Of a DNA stretch of 64,000 nt, positions 46,887 to 56,500 are shown piece after piece (position 1 is the first letter of the stretch; the number at the start of each line of letters is the position of its first letter). A model generated the notes under the pieces. That model did not search any database. It saw only the letters and a program-made list of their open reading frames with translations, and was not told the origin of the DNA. Source of the stretch: Pseudomonas paeninsulae (GTDB taxonomy: Bacteria > Pseudomonadota > Gammaproteobacteria > Pseudomonadales > Pseudomonadaceae); contig NZ_CP141799.1 in assembly GCF_035621475.1 (NCBI RefSeq), positions 4,390,501-4,454,500 on the forward strand, in the 5' to 3' direction. The position numbers were made by a program, and so were the translations under genes.

Positions 46887-48725
46887 TCACGACGAATACA
46901 GCACGACCCCCTGCTTACCACTGCGTTTGCGCTGATACATGGCCTGATCGGCCTGACGCATCAGGGTTTCGATATCCGGCTCGATGCCGTCGCTGAAACT
47001 GATGCCGATGCTGGCACCAACCCTGACGCTTTGATTCTGCAGCGCCACCGGCAAACTGATGACCTGCAGCAGGCGCTCTGCCAGCCCGAGGACTTCCTGC
47101 CGGTTGTGGATGCCTTCGCTGAGCAAAATGAATTCATCGCCGCCCAGCCGGGCGACCAGATCGCTGCCGCGGGCAAACTCCTGCAGCCGCGCGGCAACCT
47201 CGATCAACACCCGATCCCCCGCCGCATGCCCCCACTGGTCGTTGATGTCCTTGAAGCCATCCAGATCGATCAACACCAGCGCCAGCAACTCGCCGCGCCG
47301 CCTGGTGCGCAACATCGCCTGCTGCATATGGCTGGCCAGGGCGGCCCTGTTAGCCAGCCCGGTCAGCGGATCCTGCATGGCCTGCGCTTCCAGCTGGGCA
47401 TTGGCTTCGGCCAGCGCTTCGGTGCGTTCGGTAACCCGTTGTTCCAGCACCTTTTCCTGGTGCAGCGCGGCAGCCAGCGCCAGCTTCTGCGTCTCTTCCT
47501 GCAGCCGCTTGAGTTGATTGAAGCGCGCCGCCAACCCCAGTGAGAGCAACAGCATCTCCATGGCCGAGCCAATCTGCATGGCGTTCACGGTGATGAAATT
47601 AGATGGGATCAGAGCGAAATTACGCAGCGCCAGCAGGGTGCCGCCGACCAGCAGCACCAACCAGGCCAGTACGAAGATCCGCGCTCCCGGCACTCGCTTG
47701 ACCACACAGATGAGCCCGCTGACCAACAGCACCAAACAGGTGATCAGGCCGACGATAGACATCAGTTGCAGGGCTCGTTGCACGTCGATCAACAGCGTGA
47801 CCAGGGTCGCTAGAGCGGCCAGAAAGGCCCACACGCCCAAGCAACGATCGAGCCTTGGCGCCCGCCGGGCGGTACACAAAAACGCCTGGGCAAACAGCAC
47901 CCCGAGCGTGGCCGCCAGACTGATGCCCAAGGGCAGCAGCCGATTGCCCAGCGTGCCCAGATTGGGCCACAGGTACTGGCCACCCAGGCCGTTGATGGCC
48001 AGCACGCCAACCCCGAAGCTGGCGACAAAACACACATACAGAATGAACGAGCGCTCGCGCAACACCGCGAACAGCAACAGGTTATAGCTGCCTAATGCCA
48101 GCAACGCGCCGAAATACAGGGCCAGCAGCACATAGCCTTTCTGGCTGTATTGCTGAAAGCCCGCCGCCGACCATAGCTGGCTATCCAGGGTCAGACTGCC
48201 TTCGGAATGGGCGAGGATGAACAGCCGGCGCTGCTCGCCGGGCGCCAGGCGCAGGGCGAAGATAGGATTTCGATGGCCGATGCTGCGCTCACTGTAGGCC
48301 AGGGTATCGCCAGAATGCTGGACCTGGATGCCGTCCGCGCCGACGCTGTAGAGGCTGACCCGGTCAAGCGAGGCATAGCGCATCTCGATCAGCCAATCGG
48401 TGAGTTCGTCGGCCGCGGAGACCAGGTCGAGGGTCAGCCAGAGATGATCTTGGGTATAGCCGAAATTCAGATCGCGGCGCTCACTGGCCGGGCGGAACTG
48501 CTCGGTCTGCTGCAGAATCTGCTCGATCTGCAGACTGCGCTCCGGGTCGCGCAGATAGCGGATGTAAGGCTGCAGAGCGATGTCTGACTGATGGCCATCG
48601 ACGATCAACGCCTGCGCCTCGGCCGCACCAACAGGGCTGGCCAAAACCAGCATGCAAGCCAACAGACGCAAACAGGCCCAAAGACCAGCAATCGCGAACT
48701 TATCCGGCAAAGCCGACGCTCCCAT
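46887..48725 (-). CDS. 7TMR-DISM diguanylate cyclase
   Basis: A 612-residue protein with signal peptide (to about residue 35, SPVGAAEA), a periplasmic 7TMR-DISMED2 sensor domain (RDLNFGYTQDHLWLTLDL, HRNPIFALRLAPGEQRRLFI), seven membrane helices (about 185-375), a coiled coil and a GGDEF domain. The signature is RLGGDEF near residue 527, with the I-site RGSD five residues before. The sensor has a carbohydrate-binding-like fold with unknown ligand. The start at 48725 is chosen because a signal peptide follows; the open frame continues into pbpC. It is downstream of pbpC on the same strand after 82 bp. Confidence 0.9.
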   Translation of the reverse strand: MGASALPDKFAIAGLWACLRLLACMLVLASPVGAAEAQALIVDGHQSDIALQPYIRYLRDPERSLQIEQILQQTEQFRPASERRDLNFGYTQDHLWLTLDLVSAADELTDWLIEMRYASLDRVSLYSVGADGIQVQHSGDTLAYSERSIGHRNPIFALRLAPGEQRRLFILAHSEGSLTLDSQLWSAAGFQQYSQKGYVLLALYFGALLALGSYNLLLFAVLRERSFILYVCFVASFGVGVLAINGLGGQYLWPNLGTLGNRLLPLGISLAATLGVLFAQAFLCTARRAPRLDRCLGVWAFLAALATLVTLLIDVQRALQLMSIVGLITCLVLLVSGLICVVKRVPGARIFVLAWLVLLVGGTLLALRNFALIPSNFITVNAMQIGSAMEMLLLSLGLAARFNQLKRLQEETQKLALAAALHQEKVLEQRVTERTEALAEANAQLEAQAMQDPLTGLANRAALASHMQQAMLRTRRRGELLALVLIDLDGFKDINDQWGHAAGDRVLIEVAARLQEFARGSDLVARLGGDEFILLSEGIHNRQEVLGLAERLLQVISLPVALQNQSVRVGASIGISFSDGIEPDIETLMRQADQAMYQRKRSGKQGVVLYSS

Positions 48726-48807
48726 AGCAACAGGCCTGCAATAGCATCGTGCCAGCCCTGAGCTTTGAAGATAGCTCAGCCGGCCGCCGGACGCTCCAGG
48801 CAAACGC

Positions 48808-51204
48808 CTACTGACCCACACTGAACTCCAGGCGCGCGGTCTGGCCGCTCTCGTCCAGCACACTGAGCTGGTAACGGCCACTGCGGCTGAAGGCGTGGTT
48901 GAAGTCGGCCGCGGCCGCCGTCTCACCCAGCGGCTGGCCATTGACGAACCACCAGCGGCGGCCCGCGCCACCGAGGGTCGCAAGGCGCAGGCGCAGCGGC
49001 TCGGCACTGCCCGCCGGGCGACGCAGGCGATCACCCTGGCGCACCCCGACAATCGACAGCGCCGCGACCCGGCTTGCCCCGTGCGGCGGGCAAGCCGGGT
49101 CGCTAGCAGGCAAGCGCGCACTGCGCCGTTCGGCACGCGGCAGCCAGGGCTCCAGGGCAGCCGGCCACAGCAGCAACGCGTGCGGCTTGGCCCCCAGGCA
49201 GTTGGCCGCGACGCGCAGCCCCGCCGCGTTCAACCAGAGCGGTTCGCGCAAGCCCAAGCCGAGCGGCTGATCGAGCGCCTGCAAAGTCGGCGGCGTGGTG
49301 CCAGCCAGGGTCCAGGCGAAGCGCTGACGGCGGCAGTTGGGGTCGGCCTTGGCCAATGGCTGGCCCAGCGGCCAGCAGATCGCCGCCACACCGACCGCGG
49401 CCGGTTGCGGATCGGCCGGTACAGCGAGACCGCGCTGGCTGTCGCGGTTGACCAGCAGGTCGTGCACCTGCAGCAGCAGCGGCGCGGCCGAGGCCAGGCC
49501 GAATTGACCGGGCACCGGGGTACCGTCCGGCCGACCGACCCAGATGCCAATGACATAACGCGGCGCCACGCCGATCGCCCAGGCATCGCGAAAGCCGTAG
49601 CTGGTGCCGGTCTTCCAGGCCAGGCTGGGGCGCTGCACCAGCTGCGCACGCGGGTCGCGATCCGGTCGGGCCTGGCCGCTGAGAATGCGCCGCACGATCC
49701 AGGCCGCCCCGGGCGACAGCAGGCGCCGCTCCAGCAGCGCATCCTGCGGCTGGAAACGCAGACGTGCGGCCTTGCCGCCGCGGGCGAAGGCACTGTAACC
49801 GCTGACCAGGTCTTCCAGGCGGCTGCCGACGCCACCGAGGATCAGCGCCAGGTTCGGCTCGGCCAAGGGAGGCAACGCCAGCGGTACGCCGGCGCTACGC
49901 AGTTCGCCGGCGAAGCGCTTCGGCCCGTAGGCTTCCAACAGTTGCACCGCCGGCAGGTTGAGCGAGCGGGCCAGCGCCTCGCTGGCCGACACCGCGCCGC
50001 TGAAACCGGCGGCGAAGTTGCCCGGACGGTAATCGCCGTAGCGTCGCGGCACGTCCTGCAGCAAGGACTCGGAATGAATCAGCCCGTCATCCAGGGCCAT
50101 GCCATACAGGAAGGGTTTGAGCGTCGAGCCGGGCGAACGCACGGCGCTGATCATGTCGACATGGCCGAAGCGTTTGCCATCGCCGATATCCACCGAGCCG
50201 AGGTAGGCGCGCACCGCCATGCTTGGCTGCTCGACCACCAGGATCGCCGCCGAGGTGCGCTCCGGCAAGCGTGCGCGCCAGCCCAGCAGCAAGTCTTCCA
50301 GGCGTCGCTGCAGCGCCGCATCCAGGGTCGTGCGAATCAGCGGCGGGCTGCCGGCCCGGTTCAGCCGCCGCGCCAGCAACGGCGCCAGGCGCGGTTCCTG
50401 CCGCGGCGCCAGGAGTACCGGTTCCTGCAGTGCATCCTCGATCGCCGACTGCGGCCACACCTCGAAACTCGCCAAGCGCTTGAGCACCTTGTCCCGCGCC
50501 GCCTGGGCGCGTTCGGGGTGACGATCCGGGCGCAGGCGGCTGGGCGCCTGCGGCAAGACCGCGAGCAACGCCGCCTCGGCGCGGGTCAACTGGCTCGGCG
50601 GTTTGCCTAGATACGCCCAACTGGCCGCAGCCACCCCCTGCAGAGTGCCGCCGAAAGGCGCACGGTTCAGGTACAGGCCGAGGATCTCGTCCTTGGACAG
50701 GTGCCACTCCAACTGCGCCGTGCGCCACAGTTGCTTGAGCTTGCCGGCGTAACTGCGCGTATGCGGATCGAGCAGTCGCGCCACCTGCATCGACAAGGTG
50801 CTGCCGCCGGAGACCAGCCGTCCGCCACTAAGGTTCTGCCAGAGCGCGCGGCCCAACGCCAAGGGATTCACCCCCGGATGCCGATAGAACCAGCGATCCT
50901 CATAGGTCAGCAGCGCCTCCAGATAATAAGGCGAGACCTCAGAGGGGCTGACTGGATAGCGCCACACCCCGTCGCGGTCGGCGAAACGCCACAGCGGCGT
51001 GCCATCCTCGGCCAACACCACCCGGGCCAGATCGTCCTCGGGCAAAGGCAGCGGGAACAAACGATCGGCCAGCCACAGCGTCGCTAATACCAGCATCGGC
51101 AGAGCAGCTACCAGCAAAAGACGGCGACGCCCCTTGCCGAGCGCCAACGCATGCCACCACCCCGCCCACTCGATCAACAGCCTAACCTCATGAAATAAAG
51201 ACAC
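48808..51204 (-). CDS. pbpC: Penicillin-binding protein 1C
   Basis: A 798-residue bifunctional peptidoglycan synthase. The N-terminal membrane helix (LLLVAALPMLVLATLWL, about 29-45) is followed by the glycosyltransferase-51 domain with catalytic E102 (YEDRWFYRHPGV) and GGSTLSMQVAR. The transpeptidase domain has S360-T-L-K363, SLN at 413-415 and KTG at 530-532. A C-terminal BiPBP_C-like domain (about 700-798) ends ARLEFSVGQ. In E. coli and many Gram-negatives pbpC lies directly after yfhM (alpha-2-macroglobulin), with which it is thought to act in repair of a breached wall. Here the two are separated by 2.3 kb with three opposite-strand genes. Confidence 0.96.
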   Translation of the reverse strand: MSLFHEVRLLIEWAGWWHALALGKGRRRLLLVAALPMLVLATLWLADRLFPLPLPEDDLARVVLAEDGTPLWRFADRDGVWRYPVSPSEVSPYYLEALLTYEDRWFYRHPGVNPLALGRALWQNLSGGRLVSGGSTLSMQVARLLDPHTRSYAGKLKQLWRTAQLEWHLSKDEILGLYLNRAPFGGTLQGVAAASWAYLGKPPSQLTRAEAALLAVLPQAPSRLRPDRHPERAQAARDKVLKRLASFEVWPQSAIEDALQEPVLLAPRQEPRLAPLLARRLNRAGSPPLIRTTLDAALQRRLEDLLLGWRARLPERTSAAILVVEQPSMAVRAYLGSVDIGDGKRFGHVDMISAVRSPGSTLKPFLYGMALDDGLIHSESLLQDVPRRYGDYRPGNFAAGFSGAVSASEALARSLNLPAVQLLEAYGPKRFAGELRSAGVPLALPPLAEPNLALILGGVGSRLEDLVSGYSAFARGGKAARLRFQPQDALLERRLLSPGAAWIVRRILSGQARPDRDPRAQLVQRPSLAWKTGTSYGFRDAWAIGVAPRYVIGIWVGRPDGTPVPGQFGLASAAPLLLQVHDLLVNRDSQRGLAVPADPQPAAVGVAAICWPLGQPLAKADPNCRRQRFAWTLAGTTPPTLQALDQPLGLGLREPLWLNAAGLRVAANCLGAKPHALLLWPAALEPWLPRAERRSARLPASDPACPPHGASRVAALSIVGVRQGDRLRRPAGSAEPLRLRLATLGGAGRRWWFVNGQPLGETAAAADFNHAFSRSGRYQLSVLDESGQTARLEFSVGQ

Positions 51205-51583
51205 TTTCCCCGTATTAGCGGCGACTCGCCGCTCCGCGAAAAGTCATATTAATGGCGCCACAGAGTAGCTATAAAAACACGAAACAGACCGATCGTCGGA
51301 TTACTGTCGCAAAGTGATTTTTCGCTCGACACCCGGCTTTACAGAGCATCGGCGCCCGCCTAAACCAATAGCATACTGACATCACGGCAAGTAGGCCGCT
51401 CGCCCAGATCAGTTGCCACGCAAACCAGGCATCACTCTCATAACACGACAGCAGAGGTTACCGCGAAGGCGGCAACCCTTGGGACGATTTCGCCTCACGG
51501 AAGGCTGATCAGGAAGATCAGCGGCGAACTCGACAGGTTCGGTTGGAGCAGTTGCCTTTCAACTTTTCGACAGGACATTGATC
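51205..51583 (+). promoter_or_regulatory. Upstream region and leader of the collagen-like gene
   Basis: These 379 bases separate the divergent pbpC and collagen-like genes and hold no gene. The left part (51205-51330) is relatively AT-rich. The last hundred bases include CTGATC-AGGAA-GATCAG (51505-51521), a hairpin with GGA in its loop, plus CACGGAAG (51497-51504) and ACAGGACA (51572-51577 on) near the start codon. GGA in a loop and again at the ribosome site is the pattern bound by RsmA/CsrA. Confidence 0.45.
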
Positions 51584-52627
51584 ATGGAAAACCGTTACCC
51601 CGTTGATTCGCAGTACCCGGTGGCGAGATCGACACTGGCCAGGCTTGCCCACAGATCTGCAGCAGCTATGCCTGCAGCCCTTATATCAATCACGCTGCTC
51701 GGCATCAGCGGAACGGCGCTGGCCGACCACGATGTGACTCATGCCGTAGCCAACCTCAAAGGCGGGGTAGGTGCCCTCGAACAGCGCATATGGGATTGCG
51801 AAAATGGTCGCGGAGGCTGCGTCCGCGCCAAGGGAGACAAAGGCGATACAGGTGAAACCGGACCTCTGGGACCGCAAGGCATCCAAGGCGAAGCCGGGCC
51901 GCAGGGACTGCAAGGCATCCAGGGTGACCAAGGTATCCAAGGGCCACAAGGCGACAAAGGTGATACAGGTGAAACCGGACCTCTAGGACCGCAAGGCATC
52001 CAAGGCGAAGTCGGCCAGCAGGGACTACAAGGCATCCAGGGTGACCAAGGCATCCAAGGGCCACAGGGCGACAAGGGCGATACAGGTGAAACCGGACCGC
52101 TAGGACCGCAAGGCATCCAAGGCGAAGTCGGCCAGCAGGGACTACAAGGCATCCAGGGTGACCAAGGTATCCAAGGGCCACAAGGCGACAAGGGCAATAC
52201 AGGTGAAACCGGACCGCTAGGACCGCAAGGCATCCAGGGCGAAGTCGGCCAGCAGGGACTACAAGGCATCCAGGGTGACCAAGGTATCCAAGGGCCACAA
52301 GGCGACAAGGGCAATACAGGTGAAACCGGACCGCTAGGACCGCAAGGCATCCAGGGGCCACCAGGCGTACAAGGTGAAACCGGTCTGAGCGCCTGGGAAC
52401 GCAAGGACAGCAGCTGCACCAGCACGGGCGGAGCGGTGACCTGCACGGCCACCTGCAGCAACGGTAAGAAGGTATTGGGTGGTGGCGTCAGCAACACCAA
52501 TGGCAATTGGCAGGTCATCGCCAATTACCCCGCCTCCGACACGAGTTGGACGGCGACCCTGAGTCGCTCGAGCAGCGCAGCTTCGACAACCGTAGTCACC
52601 TACGCCCTATGTGCACAAACCAACTAA
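51584..52627 (+). CDS. Secreted collagen-like protein
   Basis: A 347-residue protein. A membrane-crossing signal ([19 protein letters not shown]) starts about 30 residues in, after a charged lead. A short stalk ([16 protein letters not shown]) precedes 62 unbroken Gly-X-Y triplets (residues 84-269), which should form a collagen triple helix. They consist of four 39-residue units and a partial fifth. The C-terminal 78 residues, with four cysteines ([26 protein letters not shown]), resemble the small globular domain found on other bacterial collagen-like proteins. It is likely displayed or secreted as a trimer for adhesion or a matrix. The ATG at 51584 is preferred to TTG at 51578; CAGGA is the ribosome site. 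Confidence 0.9.
   Translation: MENRYPVDSQYPVARSTLARLAHRSAAAMPAALISITLLGISGTALADHDVTHAVANLKGGVGALEQRIWDCENGRGGCVRAKGDKGDTGETGPLGPQGIQGEAGPQGLQGIQGDQGIQGPQGDKGDTGETGPLGPQGIQGEVGQQGLQGIQGDQGIQGPQGDKGDTGETGPLGPQGIQGEVGQQGLQGIQGDQGIQGPQGDKGNTGETGPLGPQGIQGEVGQQGLQGIQGDQGIQGPQGDKGNTGETGPLGPQGIQGPPGVQGETGLSAWERKDSSCTSTGGAVTCTATCSNGKKVLGGGVSNTNGNWQVIANYPASDTSWTATLSRSSSAASTTVVTYALCAQTN
51833..52390 (+). repeat. Tandem 117-bp repeats encoding Gly-X-Y units
   Basis: Units start at 51833, 51950, 52067, 52184 and 52301 (the last one partial). Each encodes 13 triplets beginning [13 protein letters not shown] or [13 protein letters not shown]. Units 2-4 are almost identical in DNA as well, so copy number probably changes by slippage or recombination without changing the frame. 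Confidence 0.93.
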
Positions 52628-52647
52628 TGCGCCTCAGGAGGATAGTC

Positions 52648-52950
52648 ATGAACACCTATTGCATTGCTACCTGGACCACCCTGGCCATGTTGTTGGCCGG
52701 CCCCGCGCTGGCCAATCACTGCGGGCCGCAATTAGCCGAGGCGCAAAGTGCGCTCAACAGCCGCGACAGCGTCGAAGTCAACGTGCTGGATGCCGTATCG
52801 GCGCTGCTGCCGACCGCCAGTCAGGCCTGCCAACAGGAGGAAGCACAGCTGGCCAGCGCCGAGCCCGGCTCGCCCATGCTGGAGCCAGGCTATATCTCTG
52901 TCGGTCAATCCATGCTGATCAACGTCAGTGCCTTGCTCAGCGGTCAATAA
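52648..52950 (+). CDS. Small exported protein of unknown function
   Basis: A 100-residue protein with a clear signal peptide (to about residue 22, LLAGPALA) followed by NHCGPQLAEAQSAL and one further cysteine (ASQACQQEE), possibly forming a disulfide. CAGGAGG six bases before the ATG at 52648 is a strong ribosome site. It starts 20 bp after the collagen-like gene and is probably co-transcribed, so it may help in secretion or assembly of that protein. I do not recognise the family. Confidence 0.75.
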   Translation: MNTYCIATWTTLAMLLAGPALANHCGPQLAEAQSALNSRDSVEVNVLDAVSALLPTASQACQQEEAQLASAEPGSPMLEPGYISVGQSMLINVSALLSGQ

Positions 52951-52956
52951 CCCTTA

Positions 52957-52987
52957 GCCCAGCCCCCGTTCAACCTGGGGGCTGGGC
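52957..52987 (+). terminator. Hairpin after the collagen-like operon
   Basis: GCCCAGCCCCC (52957-52967) pairs exactly with GGGGGCTGGGC (52977-52987) around a 9-nt loop, six bases after the stop of the small exported protein. The stem is very GC-rich, but no T-run follows. Confidence 0.6.
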
Positions 52988-53164
52988 ATACCTGGGTCCG
53001 CCTGTGCAACCCACCTGCAACACACCTCCTATCCCACCAACTTCACCAGCCAGCCAATCAAGCAGCGCAGTTGTCGCAGGAATGGCACACTAGCGCCTAT
53101 CTGCGACCCGGCCAAACTTGGCCCTCTAGCGTCGCGGCATTATTGATAGGATTGGAACTCGGGC

Positions 53165-53458
53165 ATGAGTGTTGAAGGTTTTTTTGAATCCCTCGGCCAG
53201 GCGTTCGGCGCGGTCATCCGCTTTATCGTCGAAGGCCTGAGCGGGTTCCTCGGTATATTTGGCGATGCGTTCGGCGGCTTTATCGATGGCATGTCCAAGG
53301 CCCTCGGCATTACTCCGTCACTGCTCGGCGTGGTCGTGCTGGTAATTGGCCTGCTGTTGCTCTACGCCGCCGTGCGCGCCTTTTTGCGCCGCTCGATCAT
53401 CGCCGGATTGATCTGGTTGTTTTTCGGCCTGTGGCTGCTCGGTGGGCTGATTAGCTAG
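53165..53458 (+). CDS. Small membrane protein of unknown function
   Basis: A 97-residue hydrophobic protein. A Gly/Phe-rich amphipathic first half (FFESLGQAFGAVIRFIVEG, FLGIFGDAFGGFIDGM) is followed by two membrane helices (LLGVVVLVIGLLLLYAAV and IIAGLIWLFFGLWLLGGL) with an Arg-rich turn between (RAFLRRS). GGA before the ATG at 53165 is a weak ribosome site. It does not belong to a family I know. It sits between the collagen-like operon and the repeat behind yfhM. Confidence 0.65.
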   Translation: MSVEGFFESLGQAFGAVIRFIVEGLSGFLGIFGDAFGGFIDGMSKALGITPSLLGVVVLVIGLLLLYAAVRAFLRRSIIAGLIWLFFGLWLLGGLIS

Positions 53459-53471
53459 CGACTGCCATTCA

Positions 53472-53524
53472 CCCGGATTGCATCCGGGCTACCAGAGCAA
53501 TCCGTAGCCTGGATGTAATCCGGG
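53472..53524. repeat. Inverted repeat of the CCCGGATTGCATCCGGGCTAC type
   Basis: A 21-bp arm at 53472-53492 and its near-complement at 53504-53524 (two to three mismatches) flank an 11-nt loop. It lies between a + strand gene and the convergent yfhM and probably ends transcription from both. A shorter relative is at 61396-61422. Confidence 0.7.
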
Positions 53525-53534
53525 AAGTTTTATA

Positions 53535-56500
53535 TCAACGATCCCTGACCACCATCCTGCCCGGCGTTTCACCCAGGGCCTGCCAGTTCGGCCGGTACAT
53601 GGACTCCACCTGCGGTGGCGGCACGCGGTAGCTGCCGGGGGTGACGGCGCGGGCCAGGTAGAGCAGGTGGCTGGTCTCGTAGGCGCTGACATCCAGTGCG
53701 GCGACATAGCGGTCGCCACGGAATTCCTGGTGCTTGATGTTGGCGTTGTGCATCGCCTTTTGCCATTCCTGCACCGCGCTGCTGGCGTCTTCCAGGCTGG
53801 CGGCGCTTTGCGCGAGGTTCTGGTTTTCCAGTTCCAGGCCGGCGGGCAGCAGGTCGACCACCAAGGCATCCGGCACCCGCTGCTTGGCCGCCACGGCTAG
53901 ATGCACCAGCACCAGTTCGCCGCTTTGCAGCGCGGAGAGATCCAGCGGACTGCCGTCCATAGCCAAGTACTCGCGGTAGATGCTGAGGTTGTCACCACCT
54001 GCCGCTGGCGCCTTGGCCGGGTAGCCGGAAAGGGTCAGCTGCTGATACAGCGGTTCACTGCCCGGGTTAGTGATGCTCATGGCCGCGGCCAGTTCGCTAG
54101 CGTCCAGCTTGAGACCGGGCTGGTTATTGCTCAGCTCGAACTCGAACGCACCGCTGTGCAGGCCGACATGCCAGTTCGGCTCCGGCTTACCGAGCAGATT
54201 ACGCCCGGCCAGGTACAGCGAATTGCGCTCTTGGGTCGACAGCCATTGCTGGCCGGACACTTCGTCGGCCAAGGCGAACAGGCGTGCCTCGCGACTGCCC
54301 GCAGCCAGCTCATGTTCCTCCAGCAAGGCCAGAATCAGCGCCTGATCACGCAGCGGGCTGCCGTAGTCGGCCAGCCAGTTGTCACGCTCGCGGCTGCGCG
54401 CCAGGCCAGCGGCCAAGACATCGTCGGCGCGAGGTTGATCGCCCATTTTCTGCAAGGCTACGGCCAGATGTACCAGCGGCAAGCCGGACAGCGCGTCGCT
54501 ACGGCGCTCGTAGAGGCTGCGCAAGGCACCGAGCGGCGCCTGTTGGCTGCGCGCCAGCACGTATCCGGCATAAGCCTGCACGGCGAAACGGCTGTGATTG
54601 GCGTTGTCACTGTAGTTGACCTCGATCAGATTGCGCTCCTGCACATAGCGCAGCAGCCGCTCGCTGGCCTTTTTCAGCGCCTCGCTCGGCACGCCGAAAC
54701 CCTGTTCGCGGGCGCGCAGGAGGAAGTCGGTGACATAGGCGCTCAGCCAGTATTCCTCGTCACCGTCAGCGCCCCATAAACCAAAGCTGCCGTTATGCCG
54801 CTGCATGCTCAGCAGCCGTTCGATGCCCAGTTCGATAGCGCGCCGGCGTTGCTCGTCCGATTCGCCCTCCAGGCCCAGGCGCTTGAGCGAAGCCGCATCG
54901 GCATACAGTGACGGATACAGGCCGCTGACGGTCTGTTCCAGACAGCCGTAGGGATAGGCCTTGAGCGCACGGATCTGCTCGCCGAGGTTGAGCGGCGGAC
55001 GACTGGAAATCGCCAGACGCGCCTCCAGCCCGGCCGGTTCGAAGGCCTCCAGCGCGCCGGCCGGCAGGATCCAGGCCTGATCCTTGAGCACTGCGCGAAA
55101 GTGTTGCAGCTGCGCCGGATAGGCCGGGCGAACGCCCAGGCTCCACTCGCGACTGAACGGCGGCAGGTCTTCGCCGGGCAGAGTTAACCCCTGCACCGTG
55201 ACCTTGAGTCGCCCCTGACCGAAGCCACCGAGGGCGCGCACAGGAATTCGCAGAATGCGCCGCTCGCCATCGGCCAGGTTGAGGGTAGTCGCTGCAACGG
55301 CCGGCTCGATCAAGCTCAATTGGCCCTCGACACCGAAGTGCACCTGCAGTTGCTGGGCCTGGCCAGACAGGTTGTTCAAGTCCAGGGCCAGGCTGGTTTC
55401 GTCGCCACCGGCGAGGAAACGCGGTGCCGACAACTCGGCAATCAGCGGCGCAGCGACCAGAGTCTTGCCCTCGGCCATGCCGTAGCGCTCGTCGCTCCAG
55501 GCTTGCGCCATCAGGCGCAGCTCGCCATTGAAGTCGGGGATGTTCAGGCTGACTTCGCCCTCACCCTGCTCATTGAGCTGCAACGGCTGACTCTGTAACG
55601 CAACGATCAGCACGCTGGTGTCCGGGCGTTTGCCGCCGCCCGCCAGGGCCGCGTCACCGCCGAAGGCCAGCTTGGCCAGCCGACCCTGGCCGGCTTCGAT
55701 CAGTTGCCCGTAGACGTCCAGCTGGTCAGCACCGTAGGCCTTGCGGCCGAACAGGCTGGCGAAAGGGTCGGGCGTGAGGTAGTCGGTGATGTTAAGGATG
55801 CCGGCATCCACCGCGGCGACCAACACCTGCACCCGCTCCGCCACGCTGCCATCGGCATTGCGCGCTCGCACCTTGACCTTGAGCGGCTGGTTCGGCCGCA
55901 TCTGCTCCGCGGCGTGCAGGCTCAGCGCCAGCTTGCGCGGCGCACGCTGCAGCGGCAGATGCAGCAGGCCGACCGCGCGCTTGGGCGTGGCGTTGCTCTT
56001 GCGCTCGCCGGGGCGGATCACCAGGGCGCTGACGTACAGATCGTGACGCGCCCAGTCCTTGGCGATCGGAATCGCGAAGGCCTTGCCCTCGGCCGGCACT
56101 TCGATTGCCTGCCACCACAGCGGGCCGTCGCTGGACTCGACCAGCAGATAACCGCTGCCGCCGGCAGGCGGCGTAACCGTGACCGTGGCGGTTTCACCGT
56201 CGACATAGGCCGGTTTGTCCAGCGCCAGCTTGACCTGATCCGGGCGTACCGCGCCGCCGTCGGCGTTGTCCTGCCAGCGGTAGCCGGCCCAGAAGCGCAG
56301 GCTGCTGAGCAGGCCGGTCTGAGCGTCGATCACTTCGATACGATAAGGCCCCCACTCCACCGGGAAGCTGATCTTGGCCGTGCCGCCAGGTGCGACCGTG
56401 AGGGTTTCTTCGTTGAGGGTGAGGAATTTCTCGTTGTAGTTATGGCTCCAGCCATCGCTGTCGGAGAAATTCCAGTAGTAGTCGCGGCGCTCGCGAATCA

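Noticed and set aside
51833..52390. CRISPR array suggested by regular repeats
   Set aside because: The 117-bp repeats are contiguous, in frame and encode Gly-X-Y; there are no spacers.
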